From AWTP1-13 sp963827545 (GTDB lineage Bacteria; Pseudomonadota; Alphaproteobacteria; Rhizobiales; Hyphomicrobiaceae), in the NCBI GenBank assembly GCA_963827545.1, contig CAWHBI010000049.1:1-64000 (forward strand): DNA of 64,000 nt. The letters are read 5' to 3'. The notes under the pieces were generated by a model that was given only the letters and a program-made list of their open reading frames with translations, was not told the origin of the DNA and did no database searches. Shown here piece by piece: positions 45,906 to 53,914 of the stretch; positions within the stretch are counted from its first letter, which is position 1, and the number at the start of each line of letters is the position of its first letter. Both the position numbers and the translations under genes were made by a program.

Positions 45906-46868
45906 TCAGGCCCCGCAACGGGCGATACCCAGCACAATGCGGACCTTGCAGGCGCAACCTGCCGCCGGCTGGCCTATTCCGCCGCCTGCTTCTTGGGCTG
46001 TACGGCGGCAGTGTAGTCGTTGATCAGGGTCTCGCAGATCTGTGCCGGGCTTGTACTTGTAGGGGCCGATCTCGGCCACCGGCGTGACCTCGGCGGCGGT
46101 GCCGGTCAGGAAGCACTCGGAGAAGGTATCGAGCTCATCGGGCAAGATCGTGCGCTCGATCACCTGCAGCCCGCGCTTCTTGGCGAGCCCGATCACCGTG
46201 CCGCGCGTGATCCCGGCAAGGAAGCAGTCGGGCGTGGGCGTGTGCAGCACGCCGTTCTTGATGAAGAAGATGTTGGCGCCGGTGCATTCGGCAACGCGGC
46301 CGCGCCAGTCGAACATCAGGGCGTCGGCGTAGCCTGCGCGCTCGGCGCGGTGCTTCTCGATGGTGCAGATCATGTAGAGGCCGGCTGCCTTGGTCTTGGC
46401 GGGTGCCGTGGCCGGGTCGGGCCGGCGATACTGGGCGATGGTGAGCCGCAAGCCCTTGAGGCGCTCCTCCATCGGAAAGTACGAGCCCCAGTCCCAGGCC
46501 GCGACGGCCAGGTGGATCTTGGTGGCCTGCGCGGAGACGCCCATTTGCTCGCTGCCGCGCCAGGCGATCGGGCGCACGTAGCAGTCGGTGAGCTTGTTGG
46601 CCTTGATGGTGTCGCGGCAAGCCTGGTCGATTTCGGCCACGCTGTAGGGGATGGTGAAGTCCATCGTCTTGGCGCCGTCATAGAGGCGCTGGCTGTGCTC
46701 GGTCAGCTCGAAGATCTCGCCCCCATAAGCGCGCTCGCCCTCGAACACGGCACTCGCGTAGTGGAGCGCGTGGCTCAGCACATGCACGTTGGCCTCGCGC
46801 CAGGGCAGGAGCGCGCCGTCGAACCAGATGAAGCCGTCGCGATCGTGGTAGGGGGCTGTGTCGACCAT
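45906..46868 (-). CDS. ilvE: Branched-chain amino acid aminotransferase, C-terminus frameshifted
   Basis: Class IV PLP aminotransferase making Leu, Ile and Val from their 2-ketoacids. Family text runs from MVDTAPYHDRDGFIWFDGAL through HALHYASAVFEGERAYGGEI, VRPIAWRG and AECTGANIFFI to VAEIGPYKYKP. The expected end AQICETLINDYTAAVQ and PKKQAAE is present in the next frame, with its stop at 45974-45976. The visible frame instead runs to 45906. The lesion is one extra base in the three-G run at 46047-46049. About 20 residues are altered. MarR and OmpR regulators diverge from it. Confidence 0.88.
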   Translation of the reverse strand: MVDTAPYHDRDGFIWFDGALLPWREANVHVLSHALHYASAVFEGERAYGGEIFELTEHSQRLYDGAKTMDFTIPYSVAEIDQACRDTIKANKLTDCYVRPIAWRGSEQMGVSAQATKIHLAVAAWDWGSYFPMEERLKGLRLTIAQYRRPDPATAPAKTKAAGLYMICTIEKHRAERAGYADALMFDWRGRVAECTGANIFFIKNGVLHTPTPDCFLAGITRGTVIGLAKKRGLQVIERTILPDELDTFSECFLTGTAAEVTPVAEIGPYKYKPGTDLRDPDQRLHCRRTAQEAGGGIGQPAAGCACKVRIVLGIARCGA

Positions 46869-47042
46869 GCCGTTCTCCTCCTGGGCGGGCTTCCTCTTTC
46901 CGTATCGTTGGGCCCCTCGGGCGGGGCAGAGGGCCCGCTTACGCGCGGCGTTAGAAAAAGCGCGCTAACCAAGGCCGCAAACGGCATTTTCCCCGCACGA
47001 AATGTCTTGCCAGCACTAACAATCGGGGTCAAATAAGTCAAC

Positions 47043-47606
47043 ATGGCTGACATAAATTCCGAGGCCTTGAGCGGACTGCGCGCGCCGGCCGGACGGCGGG
47101 CGGAGAAATCGCCGGCGCCAGGACCCGACCCTCGCCTCATCACGGTGGTCGAGCTGTTGTTTTTCGCCTACCGCGACTTCACGCGCGAGGCCGACGCCGT
47201 GCTTGCCGAGTTCGGCCTGGGCCGCGCGCACCATCGCGTCCTGCACTTCGTCCACCGCCATCCGGGACTGCGCGTGGCGGACCTGCTCGAGGTGCTGAAG
47301 ATCACCAAGCAAAGCCTGTCCCGAGTCTTGAAGCAGCTGGTGGACGAGGGCTGGATCGCCCAGCAAGCCGGGGTCGAGGATCGCCGCGAGCGCCTGCTGC
47401 ACGTGACGGAGAAAGGTGGCGGGCTCGCGCGCCGTCTCGACCAGCTGCAGGCAAAGCGCGTGGCGGGTGCCCTTGCCGAGTGCGGGCCCGGCACCGAAGC
47501 GGACGTGCGCTGCTTTCTGTTCGCCATGATCAGCATGGAAGAGCGCAGCCGGGTGGAGGCGCTGCTGCCGGAACCGGTCGAAGCGGCAGCTGCAGCCCGC
47601 GACTGA
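47043..47606 (+). CDS. MarR family regulator, PetP-like
   Basis: 187 residues. MarR winged helix: DAVLAEFGLGRAHHRVLHFV, LRVADLLEVLKITKQSLSRV (recognition helix) and GWIAQQAGVEDRRERLLHVT (wing, DxR signature). It lies 29 bp before an OmpR-type regulator; this pair matches petP-petR of Rhodobacter capsulatus, which is needed for cytochrome bc1. The likely role is transcriptional control, target unproved. Divergent from ilvE, sharing a promoter region (46869-47042). Confidence 0.82.
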   Translation: MADINSEALSGLRAPAGRRAEKSPAPGPDPRLITVVELLFFAYRDFTREADAVLAEFGLGRAHHRVLHFVHRHPGLRVADLLEVLKITKQSLSRVLKQLVDEGWIAQQAGVEDRRERLLHVTEKGGGLARRLDQLQAKRVAGALAECGPGTEADVRCFLFAMISMEERSRVEALLPEPVEAAAAARD

Positions 47607-47635
47607 TTGCTGAACCGACTGCACGGGGAGGCCGC

Positions 47636-48325
47636 ATGGAACCACTGCTCGACAACGCTCCGCACATCCTGGTGGTCGACGACGACCAGCCCATCCGGGA
47701 TCTGCTGGCGCGCTATCTGTTCAAACACGGGTTTCGCGTGACTACCGCGACCGATGCGGCCACTGCGCGCTCCTCCATGCGCGGACTGGCGTTCGATGTC
47801 GTCATTCTCGACGTGACCATGCCGGGCGAGAACGGGCTCGACCTGGCACGCGACCTCAAGGCGGTCTCCAACATTCCGATCTGCATGCTCACGGCCCGCG
47901 CCGAGCCGGAGCACCGCATCGAGGGTCTAGAGGCCGGCGTCGACGACTACGTGGCCAAACCCTTCGAGCCGCGCGAGCTGCTGCTCAGGCTGCAGAACAT
48001 CCTCAAGCGCGGGCGTGGCCCCTCCGGCCCGCGCGAGGAGATCACGATGGGCGATTTCACATTCCATGTCGGGCGTGGCGAGCTGAAGCGCGGCGAGGAA
48101 TCCATCAAGCTGACCGAGCGCGAGCGCGACCTGCTGCGCCAGTTCGCGCAGCGGCCCGGCATGCCCATACCGCGTCACGAGCTGGCAGCCGACGAGTCGA
48201 CGGGAACGGAGCGGGCCATCGACGTGCAGATCAATCGGCTGCGCCGCAAGATCGAGAGCGACCCCGCCAACCCCGTCTATTTGCAGACGGTGCGGGGTAA
48301 GGGGTACATTCTCTACACCGACTAG
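47636..48325 (+). CDS. OmpR-family response regulator, PetR-like
   Basis: 229 residues from ATG 47636 with GGGGAG upstream. Receiver domain: acidic pocket VVDDDQ, phosphoacceptor Asp59 in VVILDVTMPG, Thr in CMLTARAE and Lys in YVAKPFEPREL. The winged-helix output domain ends RAIDVQINRLRRKIE and VRGKGYILY. Cognate sensor is presumably the frameshifted kinase 31 bp downstream. Start chosen over the longer frame because of the ribosome site. Confidence 0.9.
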   Translation: MEPLLDNAPHILVVDDDQPIRDLLARYLFKHGFRVTTATDAATARSSMRGLAFDVVILDVTMPGENGLDLARDLKAVSNIPICMLTARAEPEHRIEGLEAGVDDYVAKPFEPRELLLRLQNILKRGRGPSGPREEITMGDFTFHVGRGELKRGEESIKLTERERDLLRQFAQRPGMPIPRHELAADESTGTERAIDVQINRLRRKIESDPANPVYLQTVRGKGYILYTD

Positions 48326-48356
48326 AGCAGGATCGGGGAAGTCACGGGGCACGACC

Positions 48357-49812
48357 ATGCTCGCTCCCAAGCAAAAGCCTCCGGGCAATCCGGTCGATTG
48401 GCTCGGGCGTGCTCGCGCGGCATGGCACAGCTTGCCCAGGATGCTCAGCGAGCTCGCGCCCAAGGGGCTCTATGCCCGCGCGCTCATCATCATCATCGCG
48501 CCGATCGTGCTGCTGGAAAGCGTGGTCGCGTTCGCGTTCATGGAGCGCCACTGGAACCAGGTGACGCGACGCCTGTCGGAAGCGACGGCGCGCGACATGG
48601 CGGCCATCGTCGACCTGTACCATCCCAACGCCTCGAGCGAGGACGTCAACAAGCTCAGCGATCTCGCCAGGAACAGGTTCGGGCTGACGCTGACCGTGAT
48701 GGAGCCCGGCAATCTGCCGGCGGCGCAGCCCAAGCCGTTTTTCGATCTTCTCGACCGGGCGCTCTCCGAGGAGATCAGCACCCACGTGAAGCGGCCGTTC
48801 TGGATCGATACGCGTCGGCCAGTCGCGCTACATGGAAATCAGGGTAAAGCTCGAGAACGCGATCCTGCGCTTCACCGCGCCGCGCACGCTGGCCTACGCC
48901 TCCAATTCCCACATCTTCCTGGTCTGGATGGTGGGAACCTCGGTCGTGCTGCTCACGGTCGCGATCCTGTTCCTGCGCAACCAGATCCGGCCGATCCTGC
49001 GGCTCGCCGAAGCTGCAGACGAGTTCGGCAAGGGCCGGCCGGTGCCGCACGACTTCCGCCCGCGCGGCGCACGCGAGGTGCGCCAGGCGGCGCAGGCGTT
49101 CCTGGAAATGCGCGACCGCATCCGCCACCACGTCGACCAGCGCACGACCATGCTGGCCGGCGTCAGCCACGACCTGCGCACCGTCCTCACCCGCTTCAAG
49201 CTGGAGCTGGCTCTGCTCGGCGACAGCGCCGAGGTCGCCGCGCTGCGCAACGACGTCAACGAGATGCAGCAGATGCTGGAGGACTATCTGGCGTTCGCCA
49301 AGGGCGATGGCGGCGAGGAGGCGGCGCCGACCAATGTCGGGGAGCTGCTGGAAGAGGTGAACGAGGAGACGCTGCACTACGGCACACCGATCGAAATCCG
49401 CATCCGCCAGCCCAGCACCGATCTGGTGCTGCCGCTGAAGCGGCAGGCGTTCAAGCGCGCCATCACCAATCTCGTCACCAACGCCGCCCGCTTCGGCGAC
49501 TACGTGGTGATCCGTGCCGGCGCCGATGCCGAGTGGCTGCGCATCGAGGTCGACGACGACGGGCCGGGCATCCCGCCGGCCGAGCGCGACAACGTGTTCC
49601 GGCCCTTCTACCGGCTCGGCAACGGCCGGGCCCGGGACATGGGAAATATTGCCGGTAATACTGGGGGCAACGCTGGAGGCAACGCTGGGCTCGGGAACAC
49701 CGGGCTGGGCCTGGCGATCGCCCGCGACATCGCCCGCAGCCACGGGGGCGACATTGCGCTCAGCGAGTTGTCCATGGGCGGCCTGCGAGCGACGGTGCGC
49801 GTGCCGCTGTGA
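48357..49812 (+). pseudogene. Sensor histidine kinase, single-base frameshift
   Basis: N-terminal frame (from ATG 48357): membrane helix YARALIIIIAPIVLLESVVA, then a periplasmic domain to FWIDT. It continues in another frame as VGQSRYMEIRVKLENAIL, a second helix (FLVWMVGTSVVLLTVAILFL), HAMP, and the H-box AGVSHDLRTVLTRFKLELAL. The ATP domain has NLVTNAARFG (N-box), DDDGPGIPP (G1), NTGLGLAIARDIA (G2). One extra base near 48808-48812 causes the break. A stretch of GNTGGNAGGNAG repeats lies before the G2 box. It should pair with the upstream PetR-like regulator. Possibly an assembly error. Confidence 0.78.
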
Positions 49813-49843
49813 TCCAGGGGTCAGGGGTCAGGTTCTAGGGGTC

Positions 49844-49895
49844 AGGTTCTAGGGCTCAGGTTTCATATTCCCCTGACCCCTGAACCCTAGAACCT
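49844..49895. repeat. Inverted repeat between convergent genes, with GGGGTCAGG direct repeats
   Basis: AGGTTCTAGGGCTCAGG (49844-49860) pairs with CCTGAACCCTAGAACCT (49879-49895), mismatching at one position. Upstream, GGGGTCAGG-type units repeat several times from 49817. It lies between the convergent kinase and csaA genes, so it could terminate both; it also resembles a satellite-like remnant. The csaA reading frame ends inside it. Confidence 0.6.
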
Positions 49896-50262
49896 GAAAC
49901 CTCAGAACAGCCGTCCGCCGTTGGGCACGGGGCGCTCGGGGCCGATCAGCACGACCTCGCCGTTCTGCGTCGGGGAAGCCGAGGGTGAGGACCTCGGACA
50001 TTGTCTTGCCGATCTGGCGCGGGGGGAAGTTGACCACGGCGGCGACCTGGCGGCCGATCAGGGCCTCGGGTTTGTAGTGCGCGGTGATCTGCGCCGAGCT
50101 CTTCTTGATGCCGATGTCGGGGCCGAAATCGATCTCGAGGCGAATGGCCGGCTTGCGTGCGCCGCTGAGCGGCTCGGCCACGAGGATGGTGCCCACGCGG
50201 ATGTCGACTTTCAGAAAATCATCGAAGGTGATGCGCGGCGCTGGCGAACCGGTTGCGCTCAT
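49849..50262 (-). CDS. csaA: tRNA-binding protein CsaA, C-terminus frameshifted
   Basis: OB-fold tRNA-binding domain protein. The body is typical: ITFDDFLKVDIRVGTILVAE, ARKPAIRLEIDFGPDIGIKK, SSAQITAHYKPEALIGRQVA, VVNFPPRQIGKTMSEVLTLG, FPDA. After that the usual NGEVVLIGPERPVPNGGRLF is in the next frame, with its stop at 49902-49904. The visible frame runs on to 49849. The break is at about 49970. Intended length about 119 residues. Confidence 0.85.
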   Translation of the reverse strand: MSATGSPAPRITFDDFLKVDIRVGTILVAEPLSGARKPAIRLEIDFGPDIGIKKSSAQITAHYKPEALIGRQVAAVVNFPPRQIGKTMSEVLTLGFPDAERRGRADRPRAPRAQRRTAVLRFQVLGFRGQGNMKPEP

Positions 50263-50289
50263 CGCCTTCCTCCTGCAGCGACGCGATCG

Positions 50290-50976
50290 TCAGAGCGTGC
50301 CGGCCGTGGTGCCGGCGTCGGGGCCGGGGCCCGGCTGCGCCTGGGGCCGCCCGCGCAGCACGGAGCGCAGGAAGCTCGGGCCTTCGGTGGCGAAGCGCTG
50401 CAGCACTGAGCAAACCTGCTCGACGCTGCTGAGCGAGCGCTCGCCGCGCCGCAGCCTGCGGTCGAGCGCGGCCATGGTGCGGGCGTGGCCCGGATCATCG
50501 TCGTCGAGCCAGACGCGGAACACGCCAGCGTAAACCATGGCGAGGCCGGAAATGCGCAGGCCGCCCGTGGGCCCCTCGGTGCCGATGCCGGCGGCCTGCA
50601 GCATCCAGTGCTGGGAGGCCAGCAGCGCCCGCGTCAGGCTGGCATCGGCGGCCGCGCCGCCACCGCGTATGGACTTGAGCGCGGCCTTGTGGGGGCCGAG
50701 CACGTCGAAGCGCGTCATGATGATGTCGAACAGGTGATCGCGCGGCTCCTGGCCTTCGCTTCGCTTGGGCGCGCGCTTCAGCACCTCGTCGTCGACGGCG
50801 CGGACCAGCTGGGCGAGGATGTCGCTCTTGCTGCTGGCGATGTCGCGCAGTGCCCCGAGCGGGAGCTGGGCGGCCTCGGCGATGTCGAGCAGGGTGACGT
50901 CTGCCCAGCTCTTCTTTGCCGCACAGGTGAGCGCGGCGGCGAGGACGCGGCCCTTGGGGGTGGTCTGGTCGAACAT
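50290..50976 (-). CDS. TetR-like regulator with COQ9-like C-terminus
   Basis: 228 residues from ATG 50976, with AAGGAAGG upstream. N-terminal HTH (VLAAALTCAAKKSWADVTLL, IAEAAQLPLGALRDIASSKS) is TetR-type. The C-terminal part (FDVLGPHKAALKSIR, MLQAAGI, FRVWLDDDDPGHARTMAALD) resembles the COQ9-like domain of rhizobial TetR proteins. The Pro/Gly-rich tail (GRPQAQPGPGPDAG) is unstructured. Ligand and target unknown. csaA follows after 27 bp. Confidence 0.78.
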   Translation of the reverse strand: MFDQTTPKGRVLAAALTCAAKKSWADVTLLDIAEAAQLPLGALRDIASSKSDILAQLVRAVDDEVLKRAPKRSEGQEPRDHLFDIIMTRFDVLGPHKAALKSIRGGGAAADASLTRALLASQHWMLQAAGIGTEGPTGGLRISGLAMVYAGVFRVWLDDDDPGHARTMAALDRRLRRGERSLSSVEQVCSVLQRFATEGPSFLRSVLRGRPQAQPGPGPDAGTTAGTL

Positions 50977-51064
50977 GGGGAACCTTCCTTTCCCAACTAC
51001 ATCGGGGAAAAGCCCAGCCAAATCAACCCGGCCGTTTGCCACGCTCGGTGCGATGCGGTCCGGT

Positions 51065-51178
51065 GTAGGGTGCAATAAGCGGTAGCGCATTGCACCGATG
51101 CGCCCAGTTCCACAGACGGCGGCGCACTGGGGTTTGCGTAGATCGGCGCAATGCGGCTGTCGCCTTATTGCGCCCTAC
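51065..51178 (+). repeat. Palindromic repeat family 2, copy B (114 bp)
   Basis: Begins GTAGGGTGCAATAAGC and ends CTTATTGCGCCCTAC; internal GCATTGCACCGATGCG is matched by CGGCGCAATGCGG. Nearly identical in its second half to copy C, which starts 24 bp later in the same orientation. Confidence 0.88.
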
Positions 51179-51201
51179 TGGCGCGTACGCTGAGGCAGGG
51201 C

Positions 51202-51317
51202 GTAGGGTGCAATAAGCGCTAGCGCATTGCACCGATGCGACGTTGTTCCACGAGCGGCGGCGCACATGCGGTTTGCGTAGATCGGCGCAATGCGGCTGTC
51301 GCCTTATTGCGCCCTAC
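51202..51317 (+). repeat. Palindromic repeat family 2, copy C (116 bp), tandem to copy B
   Basis: GTAGGGTGCAATAAGC to CTTATTGCGCCCTAC. The last 38 bases (TTTGCGTAGATCGGCG onward) match copy B exactly; the centre differs (GACGTTGTTCCACGAGCGG against GCCCAGTTCCACAGACGG). With copy B it forms a tandem pair between the TetR gene and the structured element. Confidence 0.88.
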
Positions 51318-51646
51318 CTTCGGGGCGCGTTAACGCTGATGGCAGATGGCGAACGATGGCCGGCGGCGGTGCTTATCCCCGCTCTCGCCGCGCCGTGTGA
51401 TGATGCGCGCGTCGCTGCTTGCGACGGGACGTGGATGCGCATCCGTCCTTCACGTGGCAGGCGACCGGCGCCTGGAAGGAGAGCGCACGGATGGCTCGAG
51501 ATCCAGGAGGCCCGCTGCGACCGTTTCCGGCAGAGCACCAGCAATGGGCGCCGAGCCGGCGACCGCCCAAAAGGCTCAAGGCCAACCGCGAAGCTCGCAT
51601 TGGGCGAGCGGAACGCCAAAGCTTGCAGCGGGACACAAATCGCCGC
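51318..51646. other. GC-rich stretch upstream of the structured element, no supported gene
   Basis: Open frames exist on both strands, but none has a ribosome site or family-like protein; their Arg/Pro/Gly/Ser composition is that of chance frames in GC-rich DNA. Short inverted repeats are dense: GGATGCGCATCC at about 51432 and GCTCGC-ATTGG-GCGAGC at 51593-51609. It may belong to the same structured locus as 51647-51770. Confidence 0.35.
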
Positions 51647-51770
51647 ACGCGGGTGCCGTAAGGCAACCCCCCGGGACCGCGAGGTCCCAGAGGACCCGCA
51701 AGGGTCCCGAGGAGGTCTCACGGCCTCCTGGAGCCGCAAGGCTCCGCGGTTGCCGACAAGGCACCCGCGT
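51647..51770 (+). ncRNA. Candidate structured RNA: 18-bp closing stem with four hairpins, three GNRA-capped
   Basis: Outer helix ACGCGGGTGCC (51647-51657) with GGCACCCGCGT (51760-51770), 11 bp perfect. Internal loop (GTAA/GACAA), then GGCAACC (51662-51668) with GGTTGCC (51748-51754), 7 bp. Inside: hairpin A GGGACC-GCGA-GGTCCC (51673-51688), B GGACCC-GCAA-GGGTCC (51692-51707), C AGGAGGTC-TCAC-GGCCTCCT (51710-51729) and D GGAGCC-GCAA-GGCTCC (51730-51745). Three loops are GNRA closed by C-G, but only if the plus strand is transcribed. It lies 110 bp before metX, upstream of the metX promoter candidate. No known RNA family is recognised; a multicopy DNA repeat is the alternative. Confidence 0.5.
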
Positions 51771-51842
51771 ACCCGTCGCACCCTCGCCGGCGTTCCCGGC
51801 GGGGCTGGTGGCGTTGGGCCGAAGCGATGCGCGACAAAAGGA

Positions 51843-51870
51843 TTGACATTCGGCAGGGGTGTCCTAGCTA
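51843..51870 (+). promoter_or_regulatory. Candidate sigma-70 promoter of metX
   Basis: TTGACA (51843-51848), 16-bp spacer, TAGCTA (51865-51870). Transcription would start about 51876-51880, at or just before the ATG at 51881, so the metX mRNA would be leaderless; no Shine-Dalgarno is visible before the ATG. Confidence 0.45.
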
Positions 51871-51880
51871 AACGGCCGTT

Positions 51881-53083
51881 ATGAACACCGCGAACCCTCG
51901 GGACTTCCCGGCGCCCCCGGACGCCCGCGCGCTGGAGGCAACCCGCCCCAGCAGCGATCTTCTCGACGTTTCCGAGGACGAGCCGCTGCGCCTCGACAGC
52001 GGCAAGCAGCTCGCGCCCTATCGCATCGCGTACAAAACGTATGGGGAGCTCAATGCCGCCAGGTCGAATGCAATCCTGATCGAGCACGCGCTGACGATGG
52101 ACCAATACGTCGCGAGCCCTCACCCGGTCACCGGCAAGCCAGGCTGGTGGGAGCCCATGGTAGGGCCTGGCAAGCCGATCGATACGGAGCGCTTCTTCGT
52201 CGTCTGTCCCAACGTGCTCGGCGGCTGCATGGGGTCCACCGGCCCTGCCAGCATCAATACGAAGACCGGCAAGCCCTGGGGTCTCGACTTTCCCGTCATC
52301 ACCATCGGCGACATGGTGGACGCTCAGGTGCCGTTGATCGACCACCTCGGCATCGACCAGCTGTTCTGCGTGATCGGCGGCTCCATGGGCGGCATGCAGG
52401 CGCTGCAATGGGCCGCGCGCCACAAGGAGCGCATTTTCTCTGCGGTGCCGGTCGCTACCGCGGCCTGGCATTCCTCGCAGAACATCGCCTTCCACGAGGT
52501 GGGCCGGCAGGCGGTGATGGCCGACCCCAACTGGTGCGAGGGCCGCTACCTGGAGCTTGGCAAGGAGCCGCGCAACGGCCTGGCCGTGGCGCGCATGGCC
52601 GCGCACATCACCTACCTGTCGGAGGAGGCGCTGCAGCGCAAGTTCGGTCGCTCCCTGCAGGACGTCGCGGCCAAGACCTTCAGCTTCAATGCCGACTTCC
52701 AGGTGGAGAGCTACCTGCGCCACCAGGGCTCGACCTTCGTCGACCGCTTCGACGCCAACAGCTATCTCTACATCACCCGCGCCATCGACTATTTCGACCT
52801 CGCGGGCGAATACGGCGACGTGCTGGCCAATGCCTTCAAGGGCACCAGGACGCGCTTCTGCGTGGTGTCGTTCACCAGCGACTGGCTCTATCCGACGCGC
52901 GAGAGCCGCGAGATCGTGCACGCGCTGAACGCGGTGGCGGCCAACGTCAGCTTCGTGGAGATCGAGTCCGACAAGGGCCATGACGCCTTCCTGCTCGAGG
53001 AGCCCGAGCTGTTCGCAACCATCCGCGGCTTCCTCAATGCCGCCGCGACCAAGCGCGGCCTGAAGCCGGCGCGGAGCGGCTGA
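51881..53083 (+). CDS. metX: Homoserine O-acetyltransferase
   Basis: 400 residues, alpha/beta hydrolase fold, first step of methionine synthesis from homoserine (acetyl-CoA donor). Catalytic triad context: nucleophile Ser168 in GGSMGGMQALQWA, Asp in CVVSFTSDWLYPT, His in DKGHDAFL. Blocks GKQLAPYRIAYKTYGELNAA and GSTGPASINTKTGKPWGLDF match the family. Some MetX-like enzymes use succinyl-CoA; this cannot be decided here. The stop overlaps the metW start by one base (53083), the standard metX-metW operon. Confidence 0.93.
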   Translation: MNTANPRDFPAPPDARALEATRPSSDLLDVSEDEPLRLDSGKQLAPYRIAYKTYGELNAARSNAILIEHALTMDQYVASPHPVTGKPGWWEPMVGPGKPIDTERFFVVCPNVLGGCMGSTGPASINTKTGKPWGLDFPVITIGDMVDAQVPLIDHLGIDQLFCVIGGSMGGMQALQWAARHKERIFSAVPVATAAWHSSQNIAFHEVGRQAVMADPNWCEGRYLELGKEPRNGLAVARMAAHITYLSEEALQRKFGRSLQDVAAKTFSFNADFQVESYLRHQGSTFVDRFDANSYLYITRAIDYFDLAGEYGDVLANAFKGTRTRFCVVSFTSDWLYPTRESREIVHALNAVAANVSFVEIESDKGHDAFLLEEPELFATIRGFLNAAATKRGLKPARSG

Positions 53084-53718
53084 TGCTGGCGCCGAAATCT
53101 CAGCCCGCCCCCCGCGTCGACCATCTGCTGATCGCGGAAATGGTGGCGCGCGGCTCGCGCGTGCTCGACGTCGGCTGCGGCGACGGCGCGCTGCTGCAAT
53201 TGCTCAGCGATACCAAGGACGTCGACGGGCGCGGCATCGAGGTCTCCCGCGAGCGGGTCAACGCCTGCGTGGCGCGCGGGCTGTCCGTGATCCAGGGCGA
53301 CGCCGACCGCGACCTCGCCGACTATCCCGACGACGCCTACGACTACGCCATCCTGAGCCTGACGATCCAGGCGACGCACCAGCCCAAGGCCGTGCTCGAG
53401 CAGCTCCTGCGCATCGGCCGCAACGCCATCGTGTCGTTCCCGAACTTCGGCCATTGGCAGGTGCGGGCGCGTCTTCTGCTCACGGGCCGGATGCCGGTGA
53501 CGGAGAACCTGCCCGAGGCGTGGTACGTGAGCCCCAACGCGCACCTGTGCACCATCAAGGACTTCACCAACCTGTGCCAGATGGTGAATGCACGCGTCGA
53601 GCGGGCGGTGGCCTTCAATGCCTGGGGCCAGCAGCTCGGCACCTGGATTCCGCTCACCGTGCACAACCTCATGGGCGAGAAGGCCGTGTTCATGCTCACG
53701 CGCAAGTGGATGCCTTGA
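53083..53718 (+). CDS. metW: Methionine biosynthesis protein MetW
   Basis: 211 residues, SAM-methyltransferase fold. RVLDVGCGDGALLQLLSDTK (SAM motif I), GIEVSRERVNACVARGLSVI, DYAILSLTIQATHQPKAVLE and NFGHWQVRARLL with GRMPVT are characteristic MetW blocks. MetW works together with MetX in alphaproteobacteria; the precise biochemical role is still unclear. Overlaps metX by one base. Confidence 0.93.
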   Translation: MLAPKSQPAPRVDHLLIAEMVARGSRVLDVGCGDGALLQLLSDTKDVDGRGIEVSRERVNACVARGLSVIQGDADRDLADYPDDAYDYAILSLTIQATHQPKAVLEQLLRIGRNAIVSFPNFGHWQVRARLLLTGRMPVTENLPEAWYVSPNAHLCTIKDFTNLCQMVNARVERAVAFNAWGQQLGTWIPLTVHNLMGEKAVFMLTRKWMP

Positions 53719-53765
53719 CTCTCCCTCTTCCCGCGCATCGCGAACCTTTCTCCATCCGCCGTCAG

Positions 53766-53914
53766 CGCGGGGACAGGGTCATGGCAGAGCCATGCCTCCG
53801 GCATGAGGCGGAGCCATGCCTCCGGCATGAGATGAGGGGCGGCACAAAGCGCCGAGGCGGACTGTGGCCGCCCCTCACCCTAGCCCTCTCCCCGCGAAGG
53901 AGCGGGGAGAGGGG
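53766..53914 (-). repeat. Repeat family 3, copy A (CTCTCCCCG/CGGGGAGAG element)
   Basis: About 149 bp with ends GCGGGGACAGGG and CGGGGAGAGGGG. Internally GAGGGGCGGCACAAAGCG and GTGGCCGCCCCTCACCCTAG pair around the centre. The left part contains a tandem duplication of GCGGAGCCATGCCTCCGGCA (about 24 bp). The other copy is at 55546. The stop codon of the methyltransferase gene at 53880 lies within it. Confidence 0.82.

Noticed and set aside
45838..46087. Plus-strand ORFs around the ilvE 3' end
   Set aside because: Explained by the antisense of ilvE, its frameshifted tail and the cysteine-rich protein gene; no ribosome sites.
24105..51317. The GCAATAAG repeats as a CRISPR array
   Set aside because: Only three copies, two adjacent; unit length, terminal palindromes and lack of uniform spacers do not fit CRISPR, and no cas gene is present.
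51346..51846. Open frames in the 51318-51880 gap
   Set aside because: Rich in Arg, Pro, Gly and Ser, with no ribosome site and built across perfect inverted repeats; better explained as structured non-coding DNA.
51790..51890. Possible SAM-II riboswitch before metX
   Set aside because: The TAGCTAAA near 51865-51872 recalls the conserved 3' part of SAM-II, but the 5' hairpin with its GTGATTT-type loop is not present, and the same bases make a good -10 box.
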